Source: DASUPK01 sp963736685
GTDB lineage: Bacteria > Actinomycetota > Thermoleophilia > Solirubrobacterales > 70-9
DNA length: 64,000 nt
Direction of reading: 5' to 3'
NCBI GenBank assembly: GCA_963736685.1
Contig: CAVTPZ010000015.1
Coordinates: 124,001 to 188,000 of the forward strand
In this document: positions 44,310 through 53,981 of the stretch, piece after piece
Numbering within the stretch: position 1 is the stretch's first letter
How the letters are laid out: every line of letters starts with the position of its first letter
Position numbers and translations under genes: made by a program
Notes under the pieces: generated by a model
Databases searched by the model: none
What the model was told of the DNA's origin: nothing
What the model saw: the letters and a program-made list of their open reading frames with translations, nothing else

Positions 44310-45830
44310 CTAGGCGGCCTCGGAGTAGGCCGCATCGTCGCGCTGCGGCAACTCACCGGGCTCCGCGTCGCCGGCGAAGTGCTCGGCCGCCTTCGACTCG
44401 GGCTCGATCACGGTGGCGGCGACCGCGATGGCAGCCACGACCAGCCCGGCGGCGACCCAGAACGCGAGGTGGAAGCCGCTGGTCAGCGCCGAAGCCGTGG
44501 AGTGGCCCGCCGCCTCGAGGTCGTTCGTACGTGAGGTCGAGAGGGTCGCGAGCACGGCGAGCCCGATCGCCCCACCGACCTGGGCGGAGGTGTTGACCAG
44601 CCCGGAGGCGAGCCCCGCGTCGCTGCGGGTCGCCCCCGACATCGCGATCGTCATCAGCGCCGGGAAGCAGACGCCGATGCCCGTCCCCAGCAGCACCAGG
44701 ACCGGCAGCACGTCGGTCACGTAGCTGGCGTTGACCGGAGCCCGGGTGAAGTAGACGAGCCCGAGGGCGACCAGGGTGAGGCCGGGGAAGAGCAGCCGGC
44801 GGGCGCCGAACCGCATGATCAGAGGCTCGGAGTAGCGGCCCGTCAGCGTCCCCATGATGATCGTCACCGGCAGGAAGGCGAGCCCGATCTGGAGGGCGTC
44901 ATATCCCTGCACCTGCTGTAGGTAGAGGGAGCCCATGAAGAACATCCCGAACATCCCAGCGACGGTCAGCACCTGGACGAGGTTCGCCCCGCTGACGTTC
45001 CGCGAGCGGAAGATGCGCAGCGGGATCAGCGGCGTGGTGGCCGTGGCTTCCCGCACGATGAACAGAGCGAGGAGCACCAGCGAGCCGGCGCCCAGCAGGA
45101 GCGTCTCGGAAGCGCCCCAGCCCTTCTCCGCGGCCGGCGTGACGATCGTGTAGACGCCGAGCATCAGCGAGGTCGTGATCAGGAAGGCGCCCACCAGGTC
45201 AGCGCCCTTGCTGAAGCCGAGGCCCTTGTCGTCCTCGAGCAGGCGCCTCGCCGCGATCGCCGTCGCCAGGCCGATCGGCGCGTTGATGAAGAAGATCCAG
45301 TGCCAACTGATGATCTGGGTGATCACTCCGCCGAGCAGGAGGCCGACGGCGCCGCCGGCTGAGGCGACGAACGCGTAGACGCCGACCGCCTTCGCCTGCT
45401 CCCCCTGCTCGGGGAACATCGTCACGATCATCCCGAGGATCACCGCGGAGGTCATCGCGCCGCCGACGCCCTGCAGCAGCCGGGCGCCGATCAGCATCCC
45501 CTCGCTCTGGGAGGCGCCGCAGAGGACGGAGGCTGCGACGAAGACCGCGAGCCCGATCAGGAAGATCCGCCGGCGCCCGAGCAGGTCGCCGAGGCGCCCC
45601 GCGAGCAGCAGGAGCCCCCCGAAGGTGATCAGGTAGCCGTTCACCACCCAGGCCAGGCTCGACTGCGAGAACCCGAGATCGTCCTTGATGGACGGCAGCG
45701 CGACGTTCACGACGGTGACGTCGAGAACGATCATCAGCATGCCGGCGCAGAGCACGTACAGCGCGATCCATCTGGAGCGGTCGCTCGTCGGCTCAGTTTT
45801 CGTGCCTGTTCCGCCCTGTACCTGCGTCAT
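44310..45830 (-). CDS. MFS transporter, DHA2 (EmrB/QacA-like) exporter
   Basis: 506 residues with about 14 hydrophobic helices. Start MTQVQGGTG at 45830 follows GAGGAGG. The LDVTVVNVALPSI box (motif D1) and AGRLGDLLGRRR (motif A) are classic DHA2 features. It is followed directly by the F420-dependent enzyme gene, and is preceded by a promoter with an operator-like palindrome. Confidence 0.92.
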   Translation of the reverse strand: MTQVQGGTGTKTEPTSDRSRWIALYVLCAGMLMIVLDVTVVNVALPSIKDDLGFSQSSLAWVVNGYLITFGGLLLLAGRLGDLLGRRRIFLIGLAVFVAASVLCGASQSEGMLIGARLLQGVGGAMTSAVILGMIVTMFPEQGEQAKAVGVYAFVASAGGAVGLLLGGVITQIISWHWIFFINAPIGLATAIAARRLLEDDKGLGFSKGADLVGAFLITTSLMLGVYTIVTPAAEKGWGASETLLLGAGSLVLLALFIVREATATTPLIPLRIFRSRNVSGANLVQVLTVAGMFGMFFMGSLYLQQVQGYDALQIGLAFLPVTIIMGTLTGRYSEPLIMRFGARRLLFPGLTLVALGLVYFTRAPVNASYVTDVLPVLVLLGTGIGVCFPALMTIAMSGATRSDAGLASGLVNTSAQVGGAIGLAVLATLSTSRTNDLEAAGHSTASALTSGFHLAFWVAAGLVVAAIAVAATVIEPESKAAEHFAGDAEPGELPQRDDAAYSEAA

Positions 45831-45904
45831 CCGGAATGTCCTCCTCTGCCAATGGGGTCGTTTCCAAATACGACCGGGCGACCCCCGGAAAGTCATCGGT
45901 TCTT

Positions 45905-45933
45905 TGTACAAGTTCGACCGCGGTCGAAGTCAA
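45905..45933 (-). promoter_or_regulatory. Promoter with operator palindrome for the DHA2 exporter
   Basis: On the minus strand, TTGACT (45933-45928), 17 bases, then TGTACA (45910-45905) make a sigma-70-like promoter. The perfect 16-bp palindrome TTCGACCG-CGGTCGAA (45913-45928) fills the spacer, and another half-site TTCGACCGC lies just upstream (45937-45945). The exporter ATG is 75 bp downstream. This is the arrangement of a TetR-type repressor site; no such regulator gene is next to it. Confidence 0.6.
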
Positions 45934-45997
45934 GGATGCGGTCGAAACGGGTCTTCGCCTCAAAAGACGAGGTCGCGGGCCGAGCAGAGACAGCTCG

Positions 45998-47113
45998 CTA
46001 ACCCAAAGTAGCAGGGAGCCCGAACCGGTCGTACGCCCTGGCCAGCTTCTCGTAGTCCGCCGGCTGCTCAGGGGTCCGCGCCTGGACCTCGGGGTCCGGA
46101 TCCTGTGAGCCGCGCAGGATGAAGGCGTCGACTTCCTTGATCCGCTCGCCCTCGAAGGTGAGGACGTTGACGGCGAACGGGACCCTTGCCTGCTTCTCCT
46201 CGTCCCAGCTGTAGAACGCGAGAGCGGGTTGCCCGTTCGCGGTCGTGGGAATCGACTTCCAGCCCCACTCCGGGAGCATCGACCACATCTCGAGGAACCC
46301 GCGGATCCCCTCGTGGCCATGGAACCAGCGGGACATCGGCGGCATCGTGAAGGCGGCGTCCTCGGCGAGCAGCGAGACCACGGTGTCGACGTCGTTGCGC
46401 TCCCACGCGTCCGCGTACCGCTCCACGATCTCGCGCAGCTGATCGTCTCCGAGCGTCTTCAGGGTCTCCTGCTGGCTCTGTTCCGGCAGCCTCTTCTCGA
46501 TCGTCGCGCGGGCGCGCTGGAGGGCGCTGTTGACCGAGGCGACGCTGGTGTCCAGCGTGTCGGCCGTCTCCTGCGCGGAGAAACCGAGGACCTCGCGAAG
46601 GATGAGGACGGCGCGCTGGTTGGCCGGGAGCAGCTGCAGCGCCGCGACGAAGGCGAGCTCGACCGACTCGCGCTGCTCGTAGCGCGCATCGGGGGAGGCG
46701 TAGCCGTCCTCGATTCCCAGCGTCTCGTCCGGGAAGGGCTCGATCCAGACGGACTCGACTAGAGGCTCGCCGACCCCGCCGTGTGGATCGGCGGGCGGGC
46801 CGTAGTCGATCGGCAGGATCCTCTTGGGCCGCCGCCCGATCGCGTCGAGCGAGGTGTTGGTGGCGATCCGGTAGAGCCAGGAGCGCAGGGAGCTGCGGCC
46901 CTCGAACTTGTCGAGGTTCCTCCAGGCGCGGACCAGCGCCTCCTGGAGCGCGTCCTCGGCGTCCTGGACCGAGCCCAGCATGCGGTAGCAGTGAGCCTGC
47001 AATTCGGAGCGGTGCGGCTCGACCAGCCGCGCGTAGGCGTCCTCGCCCCCCTTGCGGGCAGTCTCGAGCAGCTCTCTCTGCTCCACGGTCGACTGTGTCG
47101 GCATCGTGCTCAT
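45998..47113 (-). CDS. ECF sigma factor with C-terminal SnoaL-like domain (SigG/SigX5 type)
   Basis: 371 residues. Sigma region 2 is seen as HCYRMLGSVQDAEDALQEALVRAW with LRSWLYRIATN; region 4 as LPANQRAVLILREVLGFSAQE. The C-terminal part (about 245-345) is a SnoaL-like fold (YADAWERNDVDTVVSLLAEDA), as in ECF factors regulated by their own extension rather than an anti-sigma. No anti-sigma gene is near. ATG 47113 chosen; 47104 is an alternative. Divergent from a VOC gene. Confidence 0.9.
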   Translation of the reverse strand: MSTMPTQSTVEQRELLETARKGGEDAYARLVEPHRSELQAHCYRMLGSVQDAEDALQEALVRAWRNLDKFEGRSSLRSWLYRIATNTSLDAIGRRPKRILPIDYGPPADPHGGVGEPLVESVWIEPFPDETLGIEDGYASPDARYEQRESVELAFVAALQLLPANQRAVLILREVLGFSAQETADTLDTSVASVNSALQRARATIEKRLPEQSQQETLKTLGDDQLREIVERYADAWERNDVDTVVSLLAEDAAFTMPPMSRWFHGHEGIRGFLEMWSMLPEWGWKSIPTTANGQPALAFYSWDEEKQARVPFAVNVLTFEGERIKEVDAFILRGSQDPDPEVQARTPEQPADYEKLARAYDRFGLPATLG

Positions 47114-47203
47114 CCCGTCTATGCAGAGTAGACCGACGGCACCGTCGAAACTCATCGCCAAACCGATGAATTTCGAGACATTGACCGGTCTAACTGGAAG
47201 GCG

Positions 47204-47578
47204 ATGAATACGCGTGCCTCCAACTCGGTCGTCCATCTGGAGCTGCATACGGGGGATCTCCAGAGCGCGCTGAGCTTCTACACGGGCGTGCTCGGCTGGC
47301 GCCCGGAGCGGGTTCGTGCCGGCGACGGCTCCTATCTCTCGCTCGGCATGGGGGACAGGCTGGCGGGCGGGCTGGTCGAGTGCGCCGAGGCGGCGGAACA
47401 CCCGCTCTGGCTTCCCTACGTCGAGGTCCCCGACATCACGGTCACGACCGATCGTGCGTGGGCCCTCGGCGGCGAGGTGCTGCTGAGCCCGCGCGAGGGC
47501 CCCGAGGGCTGGCGCAGCGTGGTCTCCACGCCGGGAGCCGGCGAAGTCGCCTTCTGGCAGTCGAAGACCGAGCGCTGA
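47204..47578 (+). CDS. VOC family protein
   Basis: 124 residues in two VOC repeats. The start NSVVHLELHTGDLQSALSFYTGVLGW supplies a His metal ligand, and the end GEVAFWQ lacks an obvious acid where Glu is usual in glyoxalases. Likely a small-molecule-binding or modifying protein. It is divergent from the ECF sigma factor across 90 bp, so may be one of its targets. Confidence 0.8.
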   Translation: MNTRASNSVVHLELHTGDLQSALSFYTGVLGWRPERVRAGDGSYLSLGMGDRLAGGLVECAEAAEHPLWLPYVEVPDITVTTDRAWALGGEVLLSPREGPEGWRSVVSTPGAGEVAFWQSKTER

Positions 47579-47584
47579 GATACC

Positions 47585-48316
47585 GTGCCAGGGGTGGAAG
47601 TCGCGCCCGTCCGTGGGGAGCTCCGGTACTGGCTTGAGTTGGCGCGGCTGCTCGTGGATCGACGGTTCCTCTCTGTGGAGCGTGCGGTCGACCCGCCTCC
47701 CGTCCTCGTCGTTCCGGGTTTCATGGCCGGTGATGCGTCCCTGACCGCACTCACCGCCTGGCTGCGCCGCCGCGGCCACGAGGTGTGCGGCAGCGGCATG
47801 TTCATCAACATCGGCTGCGCCGGCCGCGAGCTCTCCCGGCTGGAGGAGAAGCTCGCCGAGTTCAACCGTCCGGCCATCCTCATCGGGCAGAGTCGCGGCG
47901 GGACCATGGCGCGCGCTCTTGCCGCCCGCGACCCGGGCTCAGTTGCGGGCCTGGTCACCCTCGGTTCGCCCGTCATGGACCCACTGGCGGTCTCGTCCTC
48001 CGTCCTGCGCACCGTACGGTCGCTCGCCTGGATCGGCGACCGCGGAATGCCGGGGATGTTCTCGACCAATTGCCGGGACGGGGCGTGCTGCGCCGAGTTC
48101 CATGCGCTGCTCGAGGCGCCCCTGGACCCGGACACTCCGTCGCTCGCGGTCTATTCGAGGACCGATGGGATCGTGGACTGGCGCGCCTGCCTCGACCCGT
48201 ATGCCCGGTGCGTCGAGGTCGAGGGGAGCCACTGCGGGATGGCGGTCAACCCGGAGGTCTACCGGGAGCTCGAATCGGTTCTGCAGCAAACCGAGGAGAC
48301 CGCATGCAGGCGATGA
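47585..48316 (+). CDS. Alpha/beta hydrolase (lipase/acylhydrolase-like)
   Basis: 243 residues from GTG 47585. The nucleophile elbow is GQSRGGTMA (Ser), with VLVVPGFMAGD as oxyanion strand; the Asp in YSRTDGIVDW and the His in EGSHCGMAV complete the triad. Two extra Cys-rich spots (NCRDGACCAEF) may form disulfides. The stop overlaps the acyltransferase start, suggesting joint lipid metabolism. Confidence 0.85.
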   Translation: MPGVEVAPVRGELRYWLELARLLVDRRFLSVERAVDPPPVLVVPGFMAGDASLTALTAWLRRRGHEVCGSGMFINIGCAGRELSRLEEKLAEFNRPAILIGQSRGGTMARALAARDPGSVAGLVTLGSPVMDPLAVSSSVLRTVRSLAWIGDRGMPGMFSTNCRDGACCAEFHALLEAPLDPDTPSLAVYSRTDGIVDWRACLDPYARCVEVEGSHCGMAVNPEVYRELESVLQQTEETACRR

Positions 48317-49680
48317 GCGTGCAGGACGCGATGTTCCTGCACGTCGAGAACGACGTCACCCCCATGCACATCGGCGGCGTCAGTCTCTTCGAGGGACCGC
48401 CGCCGCCGTTCGATGAGGTGCGGTCGATGGTGGCCGGGAAGCTCAGCCTGACTCCTCGCTACCGCCAGAAGGTCCGCTTCGTCCCCCTGGGGATGGGCGA
48501 GCCCGTGTGGGTCGACGATCCCCACTTCAACATCGACTACCACCTGCGCCACAGCGCGGTTCCGGCGCCCGGCGCTGAGGAGCAACTGCGCGCGACCGCG
48601 GCCCGGGTCTTCTCACAGCACCTGGACCGGTCCAAGCCGCTCTGGGAGATCTGGATGCTCGAAGGCGTCGAGGGCGACCGCTGGGCGCTGCTCTCGAAGG
48701 TTCATCACTGCATGGTCGACGGAGTCGCCGCCACGGACATGATGTCCCTGATGTTCGGGGAGACCCCTGAGCAGGAGACCAATGGTGAGGTCTGGCATGC
48801 CGATCCGGAGCCGTCGGACCTCGAGCTGATCGCCTACAGCGCTCGACATCGCATCCGCGATCCCGCCGCGCAGGTTCGCTTCGCCCTGCGGGCACCGAGT
48901 GAGGTTCTGCATGCGGCGGCCGACGGGGCCAAGGCCATGCTCGCTGCGGCTCCGACCCTGCGCCCCGCGACCTCGTCCCTGACAGGGCCCATCGGGCCGC
49001 ACCGCGTCTGGAGCTGGGGGAGGGTCTCACTCGGCGAGGTCAAGGAGGTGCGGTCCGCCTTGGGGGGCACCGTCAACGATGTGGTGCTCACCCTGATCAC
49101 GAACGGCTACCGCGCGTTGCTCGAGCATCGGGGCGAGCGGATCACCGCCGACACGGTGGTGCGCACGATGGTCCCCGTCTCGGTTCGCGCGCCCGGAGAG
49201 AGGGGCGAGTACAACAACCGCGTCTCGGCGGTCTTCGCTCGCCTGCCCGTCGGCCTCGACGATCCGGCCGAGCGCCTCGGCGCCATTCGCGTGCAGATGG
49301 ACGGCATCAAGTCCTCGGGACAGGCCGTGGCCGGCGATGCGCTCGCCCAGCTCTCCGGATTCGCGCCTCCGATGTTGCTCGCGCTGGGGAGCCGGGTCGC
49401 CACACGCTCCGCGCGCCTCAACATGGACACCGCGACGACCAACGTCCCCGGTCCGCAGGTCGCCCTCCACACGCTGGGCCGGAAGATGGTCGCCTCGTAC
49501 CCCTTCGTGCCGATCGTGGGCACGATCCGGATCGTCGTCGCGATCTTCTCCTACGACGGCGAGCTCTACTTCGGCGTGACCGGAGATAGGGACCACGCCC
49601 CCGATGTCGACGTCCTGACCGCTGGCATCGAGAGCGACATCGACCGTCTACTCGACCGCGCGAAGCCGGCGCCGGCCTAG
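48313..49680 (+). CDS. Wax ester synthase/diacylglycerol acyltransferase (WS/DGAT)
   Basis: 455 residues. The catalytic box is HHCMVDGVA (HHxxxDG) near residue 131. The C-terminal half has PVSVR, NNRVSAVFARLPV and NVPGPQ, standard for bacterial WS/DGATs that make triacylglycerol or wax esters from acyl-CoA. ATG 48313 overlaps the hydrolase stop as ATGA; an ATG at 48304 is possible. Confidence 0.94.
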   Translation: MSVQDAMFLHVENDVTPMHIGGVSLFEGPPPPFDEVRSMVAGKLSLTPRYRQKVRFVPLGMGEPVWVDDPHFNIDYHLRHSAVPAPGAEEQLRATAARVFSQHLDRSKPLWEIWMLEGVEGDRWALLSKVHHCMVDGVAATDMMSLMFGETPEQETNGEVWHADPEPSDLELIAYSARHRIRDPAAQVRFALRAPSEVLHAAADGAKAMLAAAPTLRPATSSLTGPIGPHRVWSWGRVSLGEVKEVRSALGGTVNDVVLTLITNGYRALLEHRGERITADTVVRTMVPVSVRAPGERGEYNNRVSAVFARLPVGLDDPAERLGAIRVQMDGIKSSGQAVAGDALAQLSGFAPPMLLALGSRVATRSARLNMDTATTNVPGPQVALHTLGRKMVASYPFVPIVGTIRIVVAIFSYDGELYFGVTGDRDHAPDVDVLTAGIESDIDRLLDRAKPAPA

Positions 49681-49709
49681 CCGCCAGGGCCCGCGCGTAG
49701 GCTGAGCGA

Positions 49710-51635
49710 ATGAGCGCGCAGCCGGCGACTGCGGCCTACACGGGCAAGACGGCCTGGGCGCGGAACCTGGCGTCGCCCGTCAGGGACTTCCTGAGCGCCG
49801 AGTCGGGCGGCGCGGTCGCGCTGCTGGCGGCTGTCGCCGCGGCGCTGATCTGGGCGAATTCGCCCTGGCCCGACTCGTACGAGTCGTTCTGGACCACCAA
49901 GCTCGCGATCACGATCGGGGGCGGCGGGATCTCGATGGACCTGCGCGAGTGGGTCAACAGCGGCCTGATGACCTTCTTCTTCCTGGTCGTGGGGCTGGAG
50001 GCGAAGCGCGAGCTCGATACGGGCGAGCTCCGCGAACGCGAGCGATTGGCCATCCCTGTCTTCGCCTCCCTGGGCGGGATGGCGGTGCCGATCCTGATCT
50101 TCACGGCCTTCAACGCCGGGGGCTCGGGTGCGCACGCCTGGGGAGCCGCGATGTCCACCGACACGGCCCTCGTGCTCGGCGCCCTCGGGCTCCTGGCGCC
50201 GCAGGGAACCCGGCTTCGGCTTCGCCTCCTCACGATCGCGGTGGTTGACGACCTGGTGGCGCTGGTCATCATCGCGACCGTCTACACGGATCACGTGGAC
50301 CTCCTGCCCCTGGCGCTGGCGGTGGTCTTCTTCTGCATCCTCCTGAGCCTTCGATACGTGCGCGGCATCTGGCGGAACGAGGCGGCCATCCTCGCCGGAG
50401 TCGCGCTCTGGGTGGCGCTCTTCGAGGCGGGGATCGATCCGGTCGTCGCGGGCCTCGCGGTGGGCCTCGTGACCAGCGCCTATCCGCCGGAGCGCGGCGA
50501 CCTCGAGCGGGTGACCGAGCAGGCACGCTCCTTCCGCGAGCAGCCCACCCCGGAGCTCGCCCGGTCCGCCCAGCGCAGCGTGGCCTCCGCGATCTCGGCC
50601 AACGAGCGGCTCCAGTACCTGCTGCACCCGTGGACCAGCTACGTGATCGTGCCGCTCTTCGCCCTGGCCAACGCCGGGGTTCACCTCGACAGCCAGCTGC
50701 TCGGCGACGCCATCAGCTCCCCGATCACCCTGGGCATCTTCTTCGGCTACGTGGTCGGCAAGCCGGTCGGCATCGTCGGCACCGTCTGGCTTGTGTCCAG
50801 GCCGTGGTTCCTCGGTCTGCGGCGTGGTCTGAGCTGGCCGGTGACCCTGGGTGGCGGGACCGTCGCAGGCATGGGCTTCACAGTCTCCGTCCTGATCGCG
50901 AGCATCGCGCTCGATGGGGAGCAGCTCGAGGAGGCGAAGATCGGCGTCCTCGCGGCGGCCCTCGTGGCTCCCCTGCTGGCCTGGATCGTCTTCCAGGCGA
51001 CCCGCCGGCTGCCGGCCGAGGTGAGGGCACGGCAGATCGCCGGCACCTACGACGACCTGCTCGATCTGTCCGAGGACGTGGACCCCGATCGCGACCATAT
51101 CCGCGGCTCCGACGACGCGCCGGTGACCCTCGTCGAGTACGGCGACTACGAGTGCCCGTACTGCGGGCGAGCCGAGCCCGTGATTCGCAAGCTGCTCGAC
51201 GAATTCGGCGACGACCTGCGCTACGTCTGGCGCCACCTGCCGCTCAACGACGTCCATCCCAACGCGCAGAACGCGGCCGAGGCGTCGGAGGCGGCCGCGG
51301 CCCAGGGAGCCTTCTGGGGGATGCACGACAAGCTGATCCACAACCAGGACCAGCTCGGGGCGCCCGATCCCGAGCGGCATGCCGAGGAGCTGGGTCTGGA
51401 CGTCGAGCGGTTCCGAGACGAGATGCGCCGGCGCGTGTATGCGCCACGCGTCGCGGAGGACGTGTCGAGTGCCGATGCGAGCGACGTCGCCGGCACCCCG
51501 GGGTTCTTCATCAACGGCCGCCGCCATCGGGGCGCCTATGACGTGGAGACCCTGAGCCGCCTGGTGAGGGATGCCCGGAGCCGCGCCCGGGCGCAGCAGG
51601 CGGTGCACGCCTCCGCGCCCGAGCCGGTCGGGTAG
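49710..51635 (+). CDS. NhaA Na+/H+ antiporter fused to DsbA-like thioredoxin domain
   Basis: 641 residues. Residues 1-430 are NhaA: helices with AVVDDLVALVIIA, the Asp pair that binds Na+/H+, and MSTDTALVLGALGLL. From about 450 a DsbA-like domain follows: VTLVEYGDYECPYCGRAEPV with CPYC at 482-485, and AGTPGFFINGR with the cis-Pro. The antiporter extrudes Na+; the redox domain could report disulfide state. This fusion is known from actinobacteria but its use is not established. Confidence 0.93.
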   Translation: MSAQPATAAYTGKTAWARNLASPVRDFLSAESGGAVALLAAVAAALIWANSPWPDSYESFWTTKLAITIGGGGISMDLREWVNSGLMTFFFLVVGLEAKRELDTGELRERERLAIPVFASLGGMAVPILIFTAFNAGGSGAHAWGAAMSTDTALVLGALGLLAPQGTRLRLRLLTIAVVDDLVALVIIATVYTDHVDLLPLALAVVFFCILLSLRYVRGIWRNEAAILAGVALWVALFEAGIDPVVAGLAVGLVTSAYPPERGDLERVTEQARSFREQPTPELARSAQRSVASAISANERLQYLLHPWTSYVIVPLFALANAGVHLDSQLLGDAISSPITLGIFFGYVVGKPVGIVGTVWLVSRPWFLGLRRGLSWPVTLGGGTVAGMGFTVSVLIASIALDGEQLEEAKIGVLAAALVAPLLAWIVFQATRRLPAEVRARQIAGTYDDLLDLSEDVDPDRDHIRGSDDAPVTLVEYGDYECPYCGRAEPVIRKLLDEFGDDLRYVWRHLPLNDVHPNAQNAAEASEAAAAQGAFWGMHDKLIHNQDQLGAPDPERHAEELGLDVERFRDEMRRRVYAPRVAEDVSSADASDVAGTPGFFINGRRHRGAYDVETLSRLVRDARSRARAQQAVHASAPEPVG

Positions 51636-51689
51636 AAGTCACCGACGCGCTATCCTGTCTGGACTAACTACAGAAACTGGATCGTGCCC

Positions 51690-53981
51690 ATGACCTTTCT
51701 TCTGATTCCACTTGATGAAGCGATCGTCTTCCCCGGCGTCACGGCAACGCTGCCGATCGACACCGGCGACGAGGATCGCGTGTTCCTCCTGCCTCGGCAG
51801 GACGGCGACTTCGGCCGGATCGGCGTGGTCGCCGAGGTGATCGAGCGCGCCCAGCTGCCGAACGGCGGATGGGCGGCGACCGTGGTCGGCCTGCATCGCG
51901 GGCTGGCCGGGGCCGCGCAGTCCGGCGACGGAGACGTGCTGCGCGTCGACGTCCAGGAGATCCACGACGGCAACCCCGAGGATGAGCGCAGCGCCGAGCT
52001 GGTCCGCGAGTACCGCGCCGTCGTCGACGAGATCCTCGAGCTGCGAGGCGCGGACGAGCGCATCGGGGCGTTCCTCCGCTCGGTCGAGGAGCCGGGTGCG
52101 CTGGCCGACACCGCCAACTTCAGCCCGGACCTCTCGCGCGAGCAGAAGCTGAAGCTGCTCGAGACCCTCGACGTGAAGGCCCGCCTCGAGGCGGCCGTCG
52201 AGATGCAGCGCGAGCGCCTGGCGGAGCTTCAGGTCCGCGTCAAGATCCGCGATGACGTCGACTCCGGCGCCCAGAAGCAGCAGCGTGAGTACTTCCTGCG
52301 CAAGCAGATGGAGTCGATCCGCAAGGAGCTCGGCGAGGACGAGGGCGATCTGATCAGCGACTACGAGAAGAAGATCGCCGAGGCCGAGATGCCCGCTGAG
52401 GTCGCCGAGCAGGCCGAGCGCGAGCTGCGCCGGCTCGAGCGCCAGGGCGAGCAGTCGCCGGAGTCATCGATGATCCGCAGCTACCTCGACTGGCTGCTGG
52501 CGGTGCCGTGGTCGAAGCGCTCCGAAGAGAAGCTCGACCCCAAGCACACCCGGGAGGTCCTCGATGAGGACCATGCCGGGCTCGACGACGTGAAGCGCCG
52601 GATCACCGAGTTCATCTCGGTGCGCAAGCTGCGCGAGGAGCGCGGGGTGGAGGACGATTCACGTGCCAACGGCGCGATCCTGACCCTCGTCGGCCCTCCC
52701 GGTACCGGCAAGACCTCTATCGGCGAGTCCGTCGCCCGCTCTCTCGGACGCGAGTTCGTTCGCCTCTCGCTGGGCGGGATTCACGACGAGGCCGAGATTC
52801 GTGGTCATAGGCGCACCTACATCGGAGCGCTGCCGGGCCGGATCGTCCGCGCCCTTCGCGACGCGAAGACGATGAACCCGGTGATCCTGCTGGACGAGGT
52901 CGACAAGGTCGGGGCTGACTGGCGCGGGGATCCCTCCGCGGCTCTGCTCGAGGTCCTCGACCCGGCGCAGAACCATTCCTTCCGCGACCACTACCTCGAC
53001 GTCGAGGTGGACCTCTCCGAGGTCGTCTTCCTGGCGACCGCGAACATGGTCGACACGATCCCGGCGCCGCTGCTGGACCGGATGGAGGTCATCCGCTTCG
53101 ACGGCTACACGACCGAGGAGAAGCTCGCGATCGCGCGCGGCTACCTCTGGCCCCGCCAGGTGAAGCGCAACGGGCTCCGCGACGAAGAGGTCGAGGCCTC
53201 CGACGCGATCCTGCGCAAGGTGATCACCGAGTACACCCGCGAGGCGGGAGTGCGTCAGCTCGAGCGCGAGCTCGGCAAGCTGCTGCGCCGCGAGGCGACT
53301 CGGATCGCCTCGGGCGAGGCGGAGGCGCCGATCTCGATCGAGACCGACGAGGTGGTTGATGCCCTCGGCCGCCAGAAGTTCTTCCAGGAGTCCGTGGAGC
53401 GCACGGCGATCCCGGGCGTGGCCACCGGACTGGCGGTCACCGGCACCGGCGGCGATGTGCTCTTCATCGAGGCGACCGCCATGGAGGGCGACAAGGGCCT
53501 GGTGCTCACCGGCCAGCTGGGCGACGTGATGAAGGAGTCGGCGCGGATCGCGCTCTCCTACGTCAGTTCACACGCCGACGAGCTCGGGATCGACACCGAG
53601 GATTTGGGGCGCGAGTTCCATGTCCACGTTCCGGCCGGGGCGATCCCGAAGGACGGTCCGAGCGCCGGCACGGCGATGACGACCGCGTTGGCCTCACTGC
53701 TCAGTGGGCGCCCGGTCAAGCACACCGTCGGGATGACCGGCGAGGTCACCCTGCAGGGGCGGGTCCTGCCGATCGGAGGGCTGAAGCAGAAGGTGCTCGC
53801 CGCTCACGCGGCCGGGCTCACCGAGGTGATCCTGCCCGAGCGCAACCGCGGCGACCTCGACGAGGTCCCCGAGGAGGTGCGCGAGCAGATGACCTTCCAC
53901 CCGGTGATGAGCATCGGCGAGGTCCTCGACCACGCCCTCGAGCCGGCCGAGCGCGGAGCTGATGTCACCCCGGTGTCGTAG
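51690..53981 (+). CDS. lon: Lon ATP-dependent protease
   Basis: 763 residues from ATG 51690 (a GTG lies at 51684). Lon degrades damaged and regulatory proteins in the cytosol. N-terminal substrate domain, long coiled coil, then AAA+ Walker A GPPGTGKTSIGESVA near residue 335, Walker B VILLDEVDKVG, and the protease dyad: Ser in KDGPSAGTAM near 657 and Lys in GGLKQKVLAAHAAG near 700. Length is normal. It overlaps the HxlR gene. Confidence 0.97.
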   Translation: MTFLLIPLDEAIVFPGVTATLPIDTGDEDRVFLLPRQDGDFGRIGVVAEVIERAQLPNGGWAATVVGLHRGLAGAAQSGDGDVLRVDVQEIHDGNPEDERSAELVREYRAVVDEILELRGADERIGAFLRSVEEPGALADTANFSPDLSREQKLKLLETLDVKARLEAAVEMQRERLAELQVRVKIRDDVDSGAQKQQREYFLRKQMESIRKELGEDEGDLISDYEKKIAEAEMPAEVAEQAERELRRLERQGEQSPESSMIRSYLDWLLAVPWSKRSEEKLDPKHTREVLDEDHAGLDDVKRRITEFISVRKLREERGVEDDSRANGAILTLVGPPGTGKTSIGESVARSLGREFVRLSLGGIHDEAEIRGHRRTYIGALPGRIVRALRDAKTMNPVILLDEVDKVGADWRGDPSAALLEVLDPAQNHSFRDHYLDVEVDLSEVVFLATANMVDTIPAPLLDRMEVIRFDGYTTEEKLAIARGYLWPRQVKRNGLRDEEVEASDAILRKVITEYTREAGVRQLERELGKLLRREATRIASGEAEAPISIETDEVVDALGRQKFFQESVERTAIPGVATGLAVTGTGGDVLFIEATAMEGDKGLVLTGQLGDVMKESARIALSYVSSHADELGIDTEDLGREFHVHVPAGAIPKDGPSAGTAMTTALASLLSGRPVKHTVGMTGEVTLQGRVLPIGGLKQKVLAAHAAGLTEVILPERNRGDLDEVPEEVREQMTFHPVMSIGEVLDHALEPAERGADVTPVS

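Noticed and set aside
49677..51608. 643-codon reverse open frame opposite the NhaA-DsbA gene
   Set aside because: Antisense shadow of a high-GC gene; the forward protein has clear NhaA and DsbA motifs.
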